A DNA stretch of 26,952 bases. It comes from a virus. Positions 7,601-14,902 of the stretch are shown piece by piece. Numbering within the stretch: position 1 is the first letter of the stretch; each line of letters starts with the position of its first letter. Below the pieces are notes generated by a model that made no database searches, had not been told where the DNA came from, and saw only the letters and a list, made by a program, of their open reading frames with translations. A program made the translations under genes and the position numbers. The DNA lies in the IMG/VR virus record IMGVR_UViG_3300042731_001056, positions 1-26,952 of that record; one strand, given 5' to 3'.

Positions 7601-8283
7601 ATCTTGAAAGGTTCTTTTTGTCCGATCACCATGAATCTATCGTATTCCTTTTTACCGTCCCAAGAATAGTAGTTCTGTGTAATCCTGCCGCTAAATCCTA
7701 CGTCTTGAATCCCTACTTGTTCTGTTAGGTCTTCCGCAGACTGAACGCAATTGATTCCATACATTTCCTCAATGATATTGCTATTCTGTACTGCGAAAAT
7801 TGCATGAGGATTCTTTGTCATGAGTTCTTGCAGAGGATAAAGCTGTTCTGTGTTCATACAGATTACCAGATCAACTTCTATTTTGTTAAGATTTTCAAAC
7901 TCAAATGGGATATCTAGATTGTGATGTCGAATGTTCACAAACTTATCTTGTGAATAGTGTTTGTTAAACAGCTTTGAGAGTTCAATCGATTCATCGTCAA
8001 TATCAACCATGTGAATTTGTGAGACATCTATGTTTTCACAGAGAAGAGGAACTATTGGTAACCCGAGCCAAGAGTTTAGAATAAGCACACGCATGGAGCC
8101 TGTCTTGAGATAGTATTCCTCTAGGTAGTTCTTGACTTCTTCAATCATCCAAATCGATGCTTCCATGTGTGTGGGAGACAAGGATTGTCTGAAATCTGAC
8201 AGTTTATGTGGTAGCCTTGTTTCAATCGTTTGTAAGGCTTCACCCCAATATTGCAGGTTGTTTAAAAAATTAAAATTTAACAT
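7597..8283 (-). CDS. SAM-dependent methyltransferase-like protein
   Basis: 228 residues from the ATG at 8283, chosen because AAGGAG (complement of 8289-8294) sits five bases upstream; the frame is open further upstream only inside the previous gene. Residues 64-80 (MRVLILNSWLGLPIVPL) correspond to methyltransferase motif I, although the usual GxGxG is reduced to NSWLG. IHMVDIDDESIELSKLF (90-106) fits motif II with an acidic residue (D94 or D96) for the ribose. VDLVICMNTEQLYP (137-150) fits the strand and loop of motif IV. A QNSNIIEEMYGINC segment follows. This is the last gene of the minus-strand unit, overlapping the upstream gene by 14 bases. The context suggests methylation of a sugar or of the same target as the glycosyltransferases. 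Confidence 0.7.
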   Translation of the reverse strand: MLNFNFLNNLQYWGEALQTIETRLPHKLSDFRQSLSPTHMEASIWMIEEVKNYLEEYYLKTGSMRVLILNSWLGLPIVPLLCENIDVSQIHMVDIDDESIELSKLFNKHYSQDKFVNIRHHNLDIPFEFENLNKIEVDLVICMNTEQLYPLQELMTKNPHAIFAVQNSNIIEEMYGINCVQSAEDLTEQVGIQDVGFSGRITQNYYSWDGKKEYDRFMVIGQKEPFKI

Positions 8284-8944
8284 CTTCACTCCTTCCCATA
8301 GAGTCAAATATACAAATGTATGGTAGCTCTCTGTAAACGTGTTTCTCCACATCGTGCGGAAATATATAGCCATAGTTGAAACTGTATACCCAACCAATCG
8401 GAAACAGCTTCATGTTTATAATTTTTCTATGATGGAAAAAATTGTCGAGACCGCGATAGTACCACAAGATTTGTTTTTGATGTTTGTAGAAATATTTCAT
8501 TAAACTATCATTGTCAAAGCTATCATTCCATCGTAAAACACTAGAGTTCAAATCTGTGAACGTGTGTGGTATGTGTCTAGTGTTTTTGTATTGTGTTTCA
8601 AGATCATGCCACCAAGTTTTTACAAAACACAAATTGTTTTCTGTTTCCCAATCGATGATTGGGTCTATGTCTTTTTGAATAATTACATCAAGATCTAAGA
8701 ATAGTTTTTCTCCTTTTTGAAAAACAATCTCAGAATCAAAAAGGTACATCTTATTCCACCACTTTACTAGCTTATTGTTTGCTGGCAGTGATAAAATTTT
8801 TACATCTGGGTTTATATCTTTACTATTTTCTGTCAAGCAATAGAAATCAAAGTCACACTTTATATGCTTCAGACAGCTTTCGTATAGATGGTTGACGTGT
8901 GAGGCACCATATTTTTCTCCCCACTTCACGCAGTATACGTTCAT
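8270..8944 (-). CDS. Glycosyltransferase, paralog 4 of the minus-strand array
   Basis: 224 residues from the ATG at 8944, which overlaps the upstream gene's TGA (ATGA); a TTG two codons upstream is possible but less likely. The start, MNVYCVKWGEKYGASHVNHLYES, is the array signature, followed by FDFYCLTEN. LFLDLDVIIQ places the DXD motif at D84-L-D86. The later GLDNFFHHRK segment matches the DNYYPW and DNYHSW segments of its paralogs. It is shorter than the paralog at 8941. A GT-A retaining-type fold is likely; the sugar donor is unknown. It is probably translationally coupled to both neighbours. Confidence 0.75.
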   Translation of the reverse strand: MNVYCVKWGEKYGASHVNHLYESCLKHIKCDFDFYCLTENSKDINPDVKILSLPANNKLVKWWNKMYLFDSEIVFQKGEKLFLDLDVIIQKDIDPIIDWETENNLCFVKTWWHDLETQYKNTRHIPHTFTDLNSSVLRWNDSFDNDSLMKYFYKHQKQILWYYRGLDNFFHHRKIINMKLFPIGWVYSFNYGYIFPHDVEKHVYRELPYICIFDSMGRSEDVKF

Positions 8945-9747
8945 CGCCAATGTTTCAACAACTCTGGATCTGCAAGTTCATCTTGTTTTGTTTGCCCACG
9001 ACTAGCATCCTCAAACGGAAGTAGGTCAATATTAAAGACACAAAGTATTGCATTGTCTCTATACTTTTCTATAGACAGATCATCGTCATCCCACGATCTA
9101 CCCCTATTGTATGAGTAGGCATAGTGCGCGGGAAAGTGATCCCAAAGGTCTTTGCCATATCTTCCCCATCGCCAACTATGATAGTTGTCTGTTCCGTCAG
9201 TAAAAGTAAACCAAATTTTTTCTTGATGCTCTATTACATCATCCCATATACATTCACACTGATCATCAGACCAAACTTGACATGATCCGTTTGTATAAGC
9301 CCCGTGAGCAAGCTTGAATTGTCTGGTGGTCATTGGCTTAGGATCTTGCCACCAAGACTTTAGTTTGGTGGGTCTCTCAAAGTTATATGTGAGCAATGGA
9401 GTGATGTCATTCTGAATGATGACATCTAGATCGAAAAAAATAAACCTACCAGTAGGATTATCGGGAGCAAAGTTATGAGTATTAAAGACAAAGGTCTTTG
9501 GTCTGTCCCAGCATCGCGCCATGCCATATTTAAAATTATCGCTACCAAACCAGTACTTAGGATGGATATCAGGAATATCAGGAAAAGGAATGACTTTAAT
9601 GTTATCATCAAGTCCCTCTGGTCTGTCAGTATAGCAATAGAAATGAAGCTCATGCTTACAGTTGCGCTTCACCATATTATATAGCTTGTTTACAAAGTGA
9701 GGCCCATATTTCTCTCCCCACTTACAGCAAATCGCGTTGACTCTCAT
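8941..9747 (-). CDS. Glycosyltransferase, paralog 3 of the minus-strand array
   Basis: 268 residues from the ATG at 9747, which overlaps the upstream stop (ATGA). It opens with VNAICCKWGEKYGPHFVNKLYNMVKRN, continues with FYCYTDRPEGLDDN, and carries the DXD motif in FIFFDLDVIIQ (D106-L-D108). Residues about 55-70 (IPFPDIPDIHPKYWFG) align closely with the same region of the 807-residue fusion (MPIPDVDPLHPKHWFG), so these two are the closest pair in the array. GTDNYHSWRWG is a shared downstream motif. The C-terminus LADPELLKHWR aligns with DTEILIHWKGK in the fusion, the point where the fusion's extra domains begin. Confidence 0.8.
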   Translation of the reverse strand: MRVNAICCKWGEKYGPHFVNKLYNMVKRNCKHELHFYCYTDRPEGLDDNIKVIPFPDIPDIHPKYWFGSDNFKYGMARCWDRPKTFVFNTHNFAPDNPTGRFIFFDLDVIIQNDITPLLTYNFERPTKLKSWWQDPKPMTTRQFKLAHGAYTNGSCQVWSDDQCECIWDDVIEHQEKIWFTFTDGTDNYHSWRWGRYGKDLWDHFPAHYAYSYNRGRSWDDDDLSIEKYRDNAILCVFNIDLLPFEDASRGQTKQDELADPELLKHWR

Positions 9748-12167
9748 TCACATTTTCCACATGATTTTTTACATATTGATAACGGGTTTCTCTTCAAATG
9801 TTCGCTCACATTTGAGAAGTCTTTGTTATATATGATCTCTCCAACAGAGAAATTATTTAGACTATTATACCGCATATTGTATTCATAATCAATTGGATGA
9901 TATGGATACAGCCTATTTTCGGTGACATCTCGCGCAATGTAGAAGCAAGGATATACATTTTTGGTTGCGCTAACATAGAAGTAATTATCTTTTCTCGCAG
10001 AACACCACACGGGATCTCTTTCTTTTCTTTTTGGTACTGCCTTTCTAGTTTCTGGGGATTGCTTGAACGACTTTACAGTTTCCAATGTCACTGCTCTATT
10101 GTCAGACACAATAATATCAACTTCTTTTTCTTCCTTGCTTTTTACATGTGGCTCAACATCTTTAACTGTAATGTTACATCCACGATCTTCAAAATATTTG
10201 TAAATCTTATCGAAATCTTTTGCATTTCTGGGATCAGTTGTTTCCGCAGAAAATATCACCCAATTCAAATGGACATCATCAAACATTCTTTTGATATCAA
10301 TCAAACCTAGTTCATCGTCCGTCACAAAGATATCGTCAAAATCATTTCCAGTATCATTGATTTTTGTAGAAAGCTGTATGATAGCACCCTCTGGCGGGTC
10401 TTCATACAAGCCGTGATATATGTCGCTATAGTTTTCACTGTGCGCGTGGAAGAAATTTATGAGACTTTCGTTGTCACCTTCCTTTTGATTTAGAATCTCC
10501 AGCAATTTATCTTTTGGCATAATGTTGTACAGCTTGTTGAATACCTCTTCATAGTCTTCTTTGTAGAAAAGGTCTTTGATATTTTGTATATAACACGCTT
10601 CATAAAGGTTGCGAACATCATCAAAAGACGCTTCCCAAAATACTCGCTGTATGCCATGCTTTTTAACTTGGTCTAAAATTACTTTCTTTGTATCCTCTAC
10701 GAACAAGCGTTTGTACAGATTTAAGTAATCATCAAGAGAACAGTTCCAAAAATATCTTTCTATCCCGTCTTTCTTAGCTTCTTCCGCTACAACTTGTTCC
10801 TCTTTTAGTATAAATCGATCCTCATAAAAGGCCAGAACAGTTTTTAGTTTGCGATTCCAATAAAGCTTTTCGTCTCCGCGTTGAATCTTATCATCGTTTG
10901 GAAAGTCTGCTAAAAACTTTTTATGAATAGATTTCAAATCTGTTTGCTTAAAGTACTCTTCAACCAGAGTGTATGACTCTTTGGGGATGTTTGATATGAT
11001 TGTTTCGTTTGTTAGCGGCGTCAACTCTGGCAAAAATGCTTTGATCGCTTTTAGATTTTTGTTCTTACGCAAAAACTCGTTCACGCGAGGAAAATCACTG
11101 AGTAGTGTATTGATGAGTGAACTGTAGTCTTGGTTGCCGTACAGAGTCTTAATGTTTTCTAAAACTGTTAAGTCTATGTGATTGTTTACTATCTCTTCAT
11201 CTTCAAAGCAATTGAAGTTTACCCACTCAGACAACAACTCAAATGTTTTGAGACGCTGTTTAGAGTCACGTGAAAATCGTGGAAAGTCTTGTAGGAACTT
11301 TTCTTCTATGCTTTGATAGTTTTTTTCTGATAAAAATCTTTCTAGACGGTCAATGTCTTTTTTATTATAGCTAAAAAAGTCTTCTGGTAGCTTTGGTAGC
11401 CACAGTTTTTCAAATTGATCTTTGCCTTTCCAGTGTATGAGAATTTCAGTGTCTTCTATATCCTCTAATTTTTTGTGATTTGTTTTTTGTTGGACAAGAT
11501 CTGCATTAAACAGGCACAGCTTTGGAAGTGCCTTATAAACTTGGCCTTCTCTGTTGTAAGAATATACCCATTGTTTGGGTAGAAAATTCCAAAAACTGTC
11601 GCCAACTACCATAAACTCTCGCCATGGATAGTAATTGTCAGTGCCTTTATAAAATGTTTTAAACACTGTGTTTTGGTGTGTTAGAAAATCCTCGTATATC
11701 TTTTCACACTGATCACCCCACCACATAACACAACTAGAATTGTGGTAAGTTCCTCGCATAGTGGTAAATTGTCTGTGTTTCTCTTGACCCCTTTCTTGCC
11801 AATGAGAATAGATCATGTGTGGCTGGAATGCCATCTTATAAAAATCATCTATTCTGTTTTGAATGATGATGTCTAGATCAAAGTAGCAGAATGGCCCTTC
11901 TGTTTTCAGCCATTTGTGTGAATTATAGATGAGGATTTTTGATCTGTCCCAGCAATATCGCTCTCTTCCAAACCAATGCTTTGGATGAAGTGGGTCTACG
12001 TCTGGTATCGGCATGACATTCACTGCGGGATCAATCCCTTCTGGATCGTCAGTAAAACACGTCAATTTAAAAGACATGTTATAATTTCTTTTAATCATGC
12101 CGTATAGGTTGTTTACATATTCGGGGGAGTACTTATTGCCCCACTTTATGCAAAGAAACTGCATCAT
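9744..12167 (-). CDS. Glycosyltransferase / helical repeat / degenerate radical-SAM-SPASM fusion
   Basis: 807 residues from the ATG at 12167 (a second ATG follows immediately). Residues 1-255 are a glycosyltransferase domain of the array type: CIKWGNKYSPEYVNNLYGM, CFTDDPEGI, and YFDLDIIIQ with DXD at D97-L-D99. Residues about 262-560 are helical repeats: four segments ending in a Phe-Pro or Met-Pro (near 295, 360, 423, 551) and three Trp-containing units (near 436, 474, 511). Residues about 594-715 resemble a radical SAM core, but where the CxxxCxxC cluster site is expected the residues are I603, G607 and F610. Residues 718-807 look like a SPASM auxiliary Fe-S domain with C722, C741, C799, C803 and C806. 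Glycosyltransferase activity is likely; the C-terminal part probably binds a metal cluster or is structural. Confidence 0.75.
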   Translation of the reverse strand: MMQFLCIKWGNKYSPEYVNNLYGMIKRNYNMSFKLTCFTDDPEGIDPAVNVMPIPDVDPLHPKHWFGRERYCWDRSKILIYNSHKWLKTEGPFCYFDLDIIIQNRIDDFYKMAFQPHMIYSHWQERGQEKHRQFTTMRGTYHNSSCVMWWGDQCEKIYEDFLTHQNTVFKTFYKGTDNYYPWREFMVVGDSFWNFLPKQWVYSYNREGQVYKALPKLCLFNADLVQQKTNHKKLEDIEDTEILIHWKGKDQFEKLWLPKLPEDFFSYNKKDIDRLERFLSEKNYQSIEEKFLQDFPRFSRDSKQRLKTFELLSEWVNFNCFEDEEIVNNHIDLTVLENIKTLYGNQDYSSLINTLLSDFPRVNEFLRKNKNLKAIKAFLPELTPLTNETIISNIPKESYTLVEEYFKQTDLKSIHKKFLADFPNDDKIQRGDEKLYWNRKLKTVLAFYEDRFILKEEQVVAEEAKKDGIERYFWNCSLDDYLNLYKRLFVEDTKKVILDQVKKHGIQRVFWEASFDDVRNLYEACYIQNIKDLFYKEDYEEVFNKLYNIMPKDKLLEILNQKEGDNESLINFFHAHSENYSDIYHGLYEDPPEGAIIQLSTKINDTGNDFDDIFVTDDELGLIDIKRMFDDVHLNWVIFSAETTDPRNAKDFDKIYKYFEDRGCNITVKDVEPHVKSKEEKEVDIIVSDNRAVTLETVKSFKQSPETRKAVPKRKERDPVWCSARKDNYFYVSATKNVYPCFYIARDVTENRLYPYHPIDYEYNMRYNSLNNFSVGEIIYNKDFSNVSEHLKRNPLSICKKSCGKCE

Positions 12168-12780
12168 CGTATTGTTTTCTCAAGTCTTTGAATTTGTCTT
12201 GTCCATTTAGCAAACAAACCGTTTTCTCTGGTTGATATCCTTTTCTAGAGAACATGAAAGAATAAACATCTTCTTCTGTAAAAAAGTTGAAATCAAATCC
12301 TTCATGGTGTAAGAATCGATCATCTCCCGCATATTTTACCATGAAATAATCTGGATCTTTCATGAAGTACTCATATATATGTGAGGCATCATCCCACATT
12401 ATCATGCTTGAGTTATATAAACTCAGGTAATTATAACTCCACCGCTCATCTTTATGCTCTGGGAACCACTCTGGTTTCCAAAAACAATAGATAATTTTTG
12501 GTTTTGAAAGGTCACAATCCCATAAATAATCAAGAGGCTTTTGAATTACAATGTCTAGGTCAAGATATAATGCGTTTTCTATACCACTACCTAGTATTTT
12601 TATTTTTTCCCAATGTCCTTCAATTTCACTATCTAATGACACCGCCTCAATCCCGCGCTCTAAACCAGACGGGTCATCCGTGAAACAATAAAAACTGTCG
12701 GCGTTAGTTTTTTTATAAATAGTGTTAACATCTTGTGAAGAATATTTGTCGCCGTACTTAAGGGTGATGATACTTTTCAT
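12133..12780 (-). CDS. Glycosyltransferase, paralog 1, first gene of the minus-strand unit
   Basis: 215 residues from the ATG at 12780. It carries the array signature in reduced form: ITLKYGDKYSSQDVNTIYKK, then FYCFTDDPSGLERG, and LYLDLDIVIQ with DXD at D74-L-D76. The downstream GDDRFLHHEGFDF segment matches the paralogs' DNYYPW/DNFFHH region. It is the most divergent and shortest N-terminal version. No strong Shine-Dalgarno sequence is visible before the start. The 3' end overlaps the start of the fusion gene by 35 bases, so the genes are tied together in one transcript. A small plus-strand late-promoter octamer lies within its 5' end. Confidence 0.75.
   Translation of the reverse strand: MKSIITLKYGDKYSSQDVNTIYKKTNADSFYCFTDDPSGLERGIEAVSLDSEIEGHWEKIKILGSGIENALYLDLDIVIQKPLDYLWDCDLSKPKIIYCFWKPEWFPEHKDERWSYNYLSLYNSSMIMWDDASHIYEYFMKDPDYFMVKYAGDDRFLHHEGFDFNFFTEEDVYSFMFSRKGYQPEKTVCLLNGQDKFKDLRKQYDDAVSLHKVGQ
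12714..12721 (+). promoter_or_regulatory. TATAAATA late-promoter octamer, antisense inside the minus-strand gene
   Basis: An exact match to the T4 late promoter core, on the plus strand within the first codons of the divergent glycosyltransferase gene. It lies about 100 bases before the GTG at 12818. If used, the transcript would begin inside the oppositely oriented gene and serve the structural genes downstream. Placement inside coding sequence makes a chance match possible. Confidence 0.4.
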
Positions 12781-12788
12781 AAAAACAG

Positions 12789-12807
12789 TTTAACATAATT
12801 TGTTAAA
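12789..12807. promoter_or_regulatory. Inverted repeat in the divergent intergenic region
   Basis: TTTAACA and TGTTAAA are perfect 7-base arms around a 5-base centre (taatt), lying between the divergent starts at 12780 and 12818. It may be an operator or a small RNA hairpin. It overlaps the ribosome-binding sequence AAAGGA (12805-12810) of the plus-strand gene. Confidence 0.35.
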
Positions 12808-12817
12808 GGACACAACT

Positions 12818-13144
12818 GTGGCATCGATATACAACATAGTTATAGACCAAGGAACTACTTTTTCGTTAACGTTCAATTTAACAAATGATGACGGAACGGG
12901 TAAGATTCTTACGGATTACACAGTTACCGCACAAATGAGAAAGAGTTATTATACAAATACCAATACTGCTTTTACAACATCAAAAGTAGATGGTACTGGT
13001 GATATCACAATTTCTTTAACCGCCGCCCAAACTTCCGCAATAAAAGCTGGTAGATATGTATATGACATTGAAATTGCCAGTTCAGTAGAAACTTTGCGCG
13101 TCCTTGAAGGAATTGTTACAGTCACACCAGAAGTGACTAAGTAA
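12818..13144 (+). CDS. Small beta-sandwich virion protein (LtfC-like)
   Basis: 108 residues from the GTG at 12818, chosen because AAAGGA at 12805-12810 is well spaced and precedes it; an in-frame TTG at 12800 has no such support. The pattern IVIDQGTTFSLTFNLTNDDG, LTDYTVTAQMRKS, ISLTAAQTSAIKAGRYVYDIEI, and LEGIVTVTPEV is that of a widespread small phage beta-sandwich found in tail-fibre or adaptor proteins. It is compact, without catalytic residues. It opens the plus-strand structural run after the accessory module. The family match is made from memory of the motif pattern. Confidence 0.7.
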   Translation: MASIYNIVIDQGTTFSLTFNLTNDDGTGKILTDYTVTAQMRKSYYTNTNTAFTTSKVDGTGDITISLTAAQTSAIKAGRYVYDIEIASSVETLRVLEGIVTVTPEVTK

Positions 13145-13154
13145 GGAGAACTCT

Positions 13155-13415
13155 ATGGCATTGAAGGTCACGGTCCCAAATAGTTCACAAAGAGTTACAG
13201 CAACAGTTAGTGATAATAGGGTTGTAACTCAAACAATTCGCAATACAAGCAGAACACAATCAGCTACCACTCTGGACAATTTGGAAGGAGTTGACGTATC
13301 CGATGCTGAAGATGGATACGCACTGGTTTTCAATGAAGATAATGGTCAATGGGAAGCGGCACCAACAAGTTCATTGGCTGTCGCTGTTGATAATATTGAT
13401 GGTGGAACTTATTGA
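13155..13415 (+). CDS. Small structural protein ending in NIDGGTY
   Basis: 86 residues with a clear AAGGAG ribosome-binding site (13143-13148) before the ATG. The N-terminus is beta-like (LKVTVPNSSQRVTATVSDNRVVTQTI). The middle, LDNLEGVDVSDAEDGYALVFN followed by GQWEAAP, resembles the linker modules of fibre proteins, where an annotated DGYALVY..GQW motif precedes the next domain. The last residues NIDGGTY match the ends of the proteins finishing at 14875 (TIDGGSY) and 16369 (AIDCGTY). This suggests a shared terminal docking or capping element. Role in the particle is unknown. Confidence 0.75.
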   Translation: MALKVTVPNSSQRVTATVSDNRVVTQTIRNTSRTQSATTLDNLEGVDVSDAEDGYALVFNEDNGQWEAAPTSSLAVAVDNIDGGTY

Positions 13416-13418
13416 TAT

Positions 13419-13426
13419 TATAAATA
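13419..13426 (+). promoter_or_regulatory. TATAAATA late promoter before the fibre gene at 13490
   Basis: Exact match to the T4 late promoter core in the 74-base gap between two structural genes, about 63 bases before the next start codon. The gap also holds the GAGGA ribosome-binding site at 13475-13479. Confidence 0.65.
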
Positions 13427-13489
13427 ACCCGTTATTCGCAATATTATATGATGTTGTAGTTAACAACCCCAAAACGAGGAATAATAAAC

Positions 13490-14875
13490 ATGGCTACAGT
13501 TATTCAGATTAAAAGAAGCACTGGCTCTACAGCACCCGCCACTACGGATCTCGTAAATGGCGAAATGGCGTATGCCCAAGATGCTTCTAATGATGGCGCT
13601 AGTGCCAAGCTGTATATGGAGTCAGTTGATAGTGGAGGCAATCAAGTCATCCATACTATCGGTGGTAAGTTTTACACTGATGAAGTAGACGCGGCAACTA
13701 ACGCAAGCACAGCAAGCACCATCGTAAAGCGTGATGGCTCTGGAAACTTCTCTGCTGGCACAATTACTGCGGATCTTACTGGTAACGTTACTGGTGATAT
13801 CACTGGTGATGTATCGGCTGGTACAGTTTCTTTCAGCACTTCACTGAGCGATGGAACTATCACGGTCACTGGTTTCGTAGATGAAGATGATATGTCTTCT
13901 GATAGCGCAACCCTGATCCCGACCCAACAATCTGTTAAAGCATATGTTGACACCGCATCTGCCGCCGCGTTCGATCTGGATTTTTCTGGTGACAGCGGTT
14001 CTGGTGTTATTGAGCAGTCAGAAACCCTTGCAATCACTGGTGACACTGGTATCACTACTACCGCTTCTGGTAATGGTCTGAGCATTGACCTTGATGATAC
14101 CGCTGTAACTGCTGGTTCATATGGTTCTGCTACTGCTGTACCAACGTTTACCGTTGACCAGCAAGGCCGAATCACTGCCGCTGGTACTGCTTCAATTAGC
14201 AGTTCTTTTGATCTTGCGGCTGACTCTGGTACGACTGACACCTTTAACAACGGTGAGACTCTTACCATTGCTGGTACTGCAAACGAAGTAGTTACTGCGG
14301 TTTCTAACAATCAGATTACTGTTGGTCTTGCTACCAACCCAACCATTAGCGGAAACTTGACTGTTTCTGGTGATATGACAATCAGCGGTACGACCACTAC
14401 TGTCAACACTTCAACTCTTACTGTTGAAGATCCTCTGATTGCACTTGCTAACGGCAACAACACTTCTGATGCGGTTGACGTGGGTATCTACGGTTTGTAC
14501 GATACTTCAGGCTCACAAGACCTGTACTCTGGTCTGTTCCGTGACGCAAGTGACAGCGGTAAGTGGAAGCTGTTTAAGGACTCTCAAACTGCTCCTACTA
14601 CCACAGTAGACACTGCCGCAACTGGCTACACTGTTGCTACTATGGTTGCTAACATTGAAGGTTCTATCACTGGCGGCACTGTCTCTGGTCTTACTGCGGC
14701 GATTGCGGTAGCGGATGGTGGTTCTGGTGCTACTTCTTTCACTAGTAACGGTATTGTTTATGGCAACGGCACTGGCGCACTTCAAGCAACTGCGGCTGGT
14801 ACTGATGGTTACTTCCTATATTCCAATAACGGTACTCCCGATTGGTCTAACACGATTGACGGTGGAAGTTACTAA
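13490..14875 (+). CDS. Fibre-type virion structural protein
   Basis: 461 residues from the ATG at 13490, with GAGGA upstream. The N-terminal module (VIQIKRSTGSTAPATTDLVNGEMAYA) is of the kind used by phage fibres for attachment, related in pattern to the four small genes further downstream. Short strand repeats (TGNVTGDITGD) follow, then an IPTQQSVKAYVDT linker. A GNLTVSGDMTISGTTTTVNT segment introduces a VEDPLIALANGN module shared in form with the protein at 16997. The C-terminal part has a GGSGATSFTSNGIVYGN motif and ends in TIDGGSY. Cysteine-free and highly beta-rich, it fits an elongated trimeric fibre or whisker component; host-range role is an inference. A TATAAATA element lies upstream. 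Confidence 0.8.
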   Translation: MATVIQIKRSTGSTAPATTDLVNGEMAYAQDASNDGASAKLYMESVDSGGNQVIHTIGGKFYTDEVDAATNASTASTIVKRDGSGNFSAGTITADLTGNVTGDITGDVSAGTVSFSTSLSDGTITVTGFVDEDDMSSDSATLIPTQQSVKAYVDTASAAAFDLDFSGDSGSGVIEQSETLAITGDTGITTTASGNGLSIDLDDTAVTAGSYGSATAVPTFTVDQQGRITAAGTASISSSFDLAADSGTTDTFNNGETLTIAGTANEVVTAVSNNQITVGLATNPTISGNLTVSGDMTISGTTTTVNTSTLTVEDPLIALANGNNTSDAVDVGIYGLYDTSGSQDLYSGLFRDASDSGKWKLFKDSQTAPTTTVDTAATGYTVATMVANIEGSITGGTVSGLTAAIAVADGGSGATSFTSNGIVYGNGTGALQATAAGTDGYFLYSNNGTPDWSNTIDGGSY

Positions 14876-14902
14876 TAGAAGTTGTTGAGAGGAATCGATA
14901 CT

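Noticed and set aside
9897-10310. 137-residue plus-strand ORF within the fusion gene
   Set aside because: It lies antisense to the conserved SPASM-like end of a clear minus-strand gene, has no ribosome-binding site and no recognisable protein pattern.
13672-14310. 212-residue minus-strand ORF
   Set aside because: It is a shadow of the low-complexity repeats of the fibre gene at 13490; its composition (Val/Ser/Pro-rich) follows from reverse-reading those codons.
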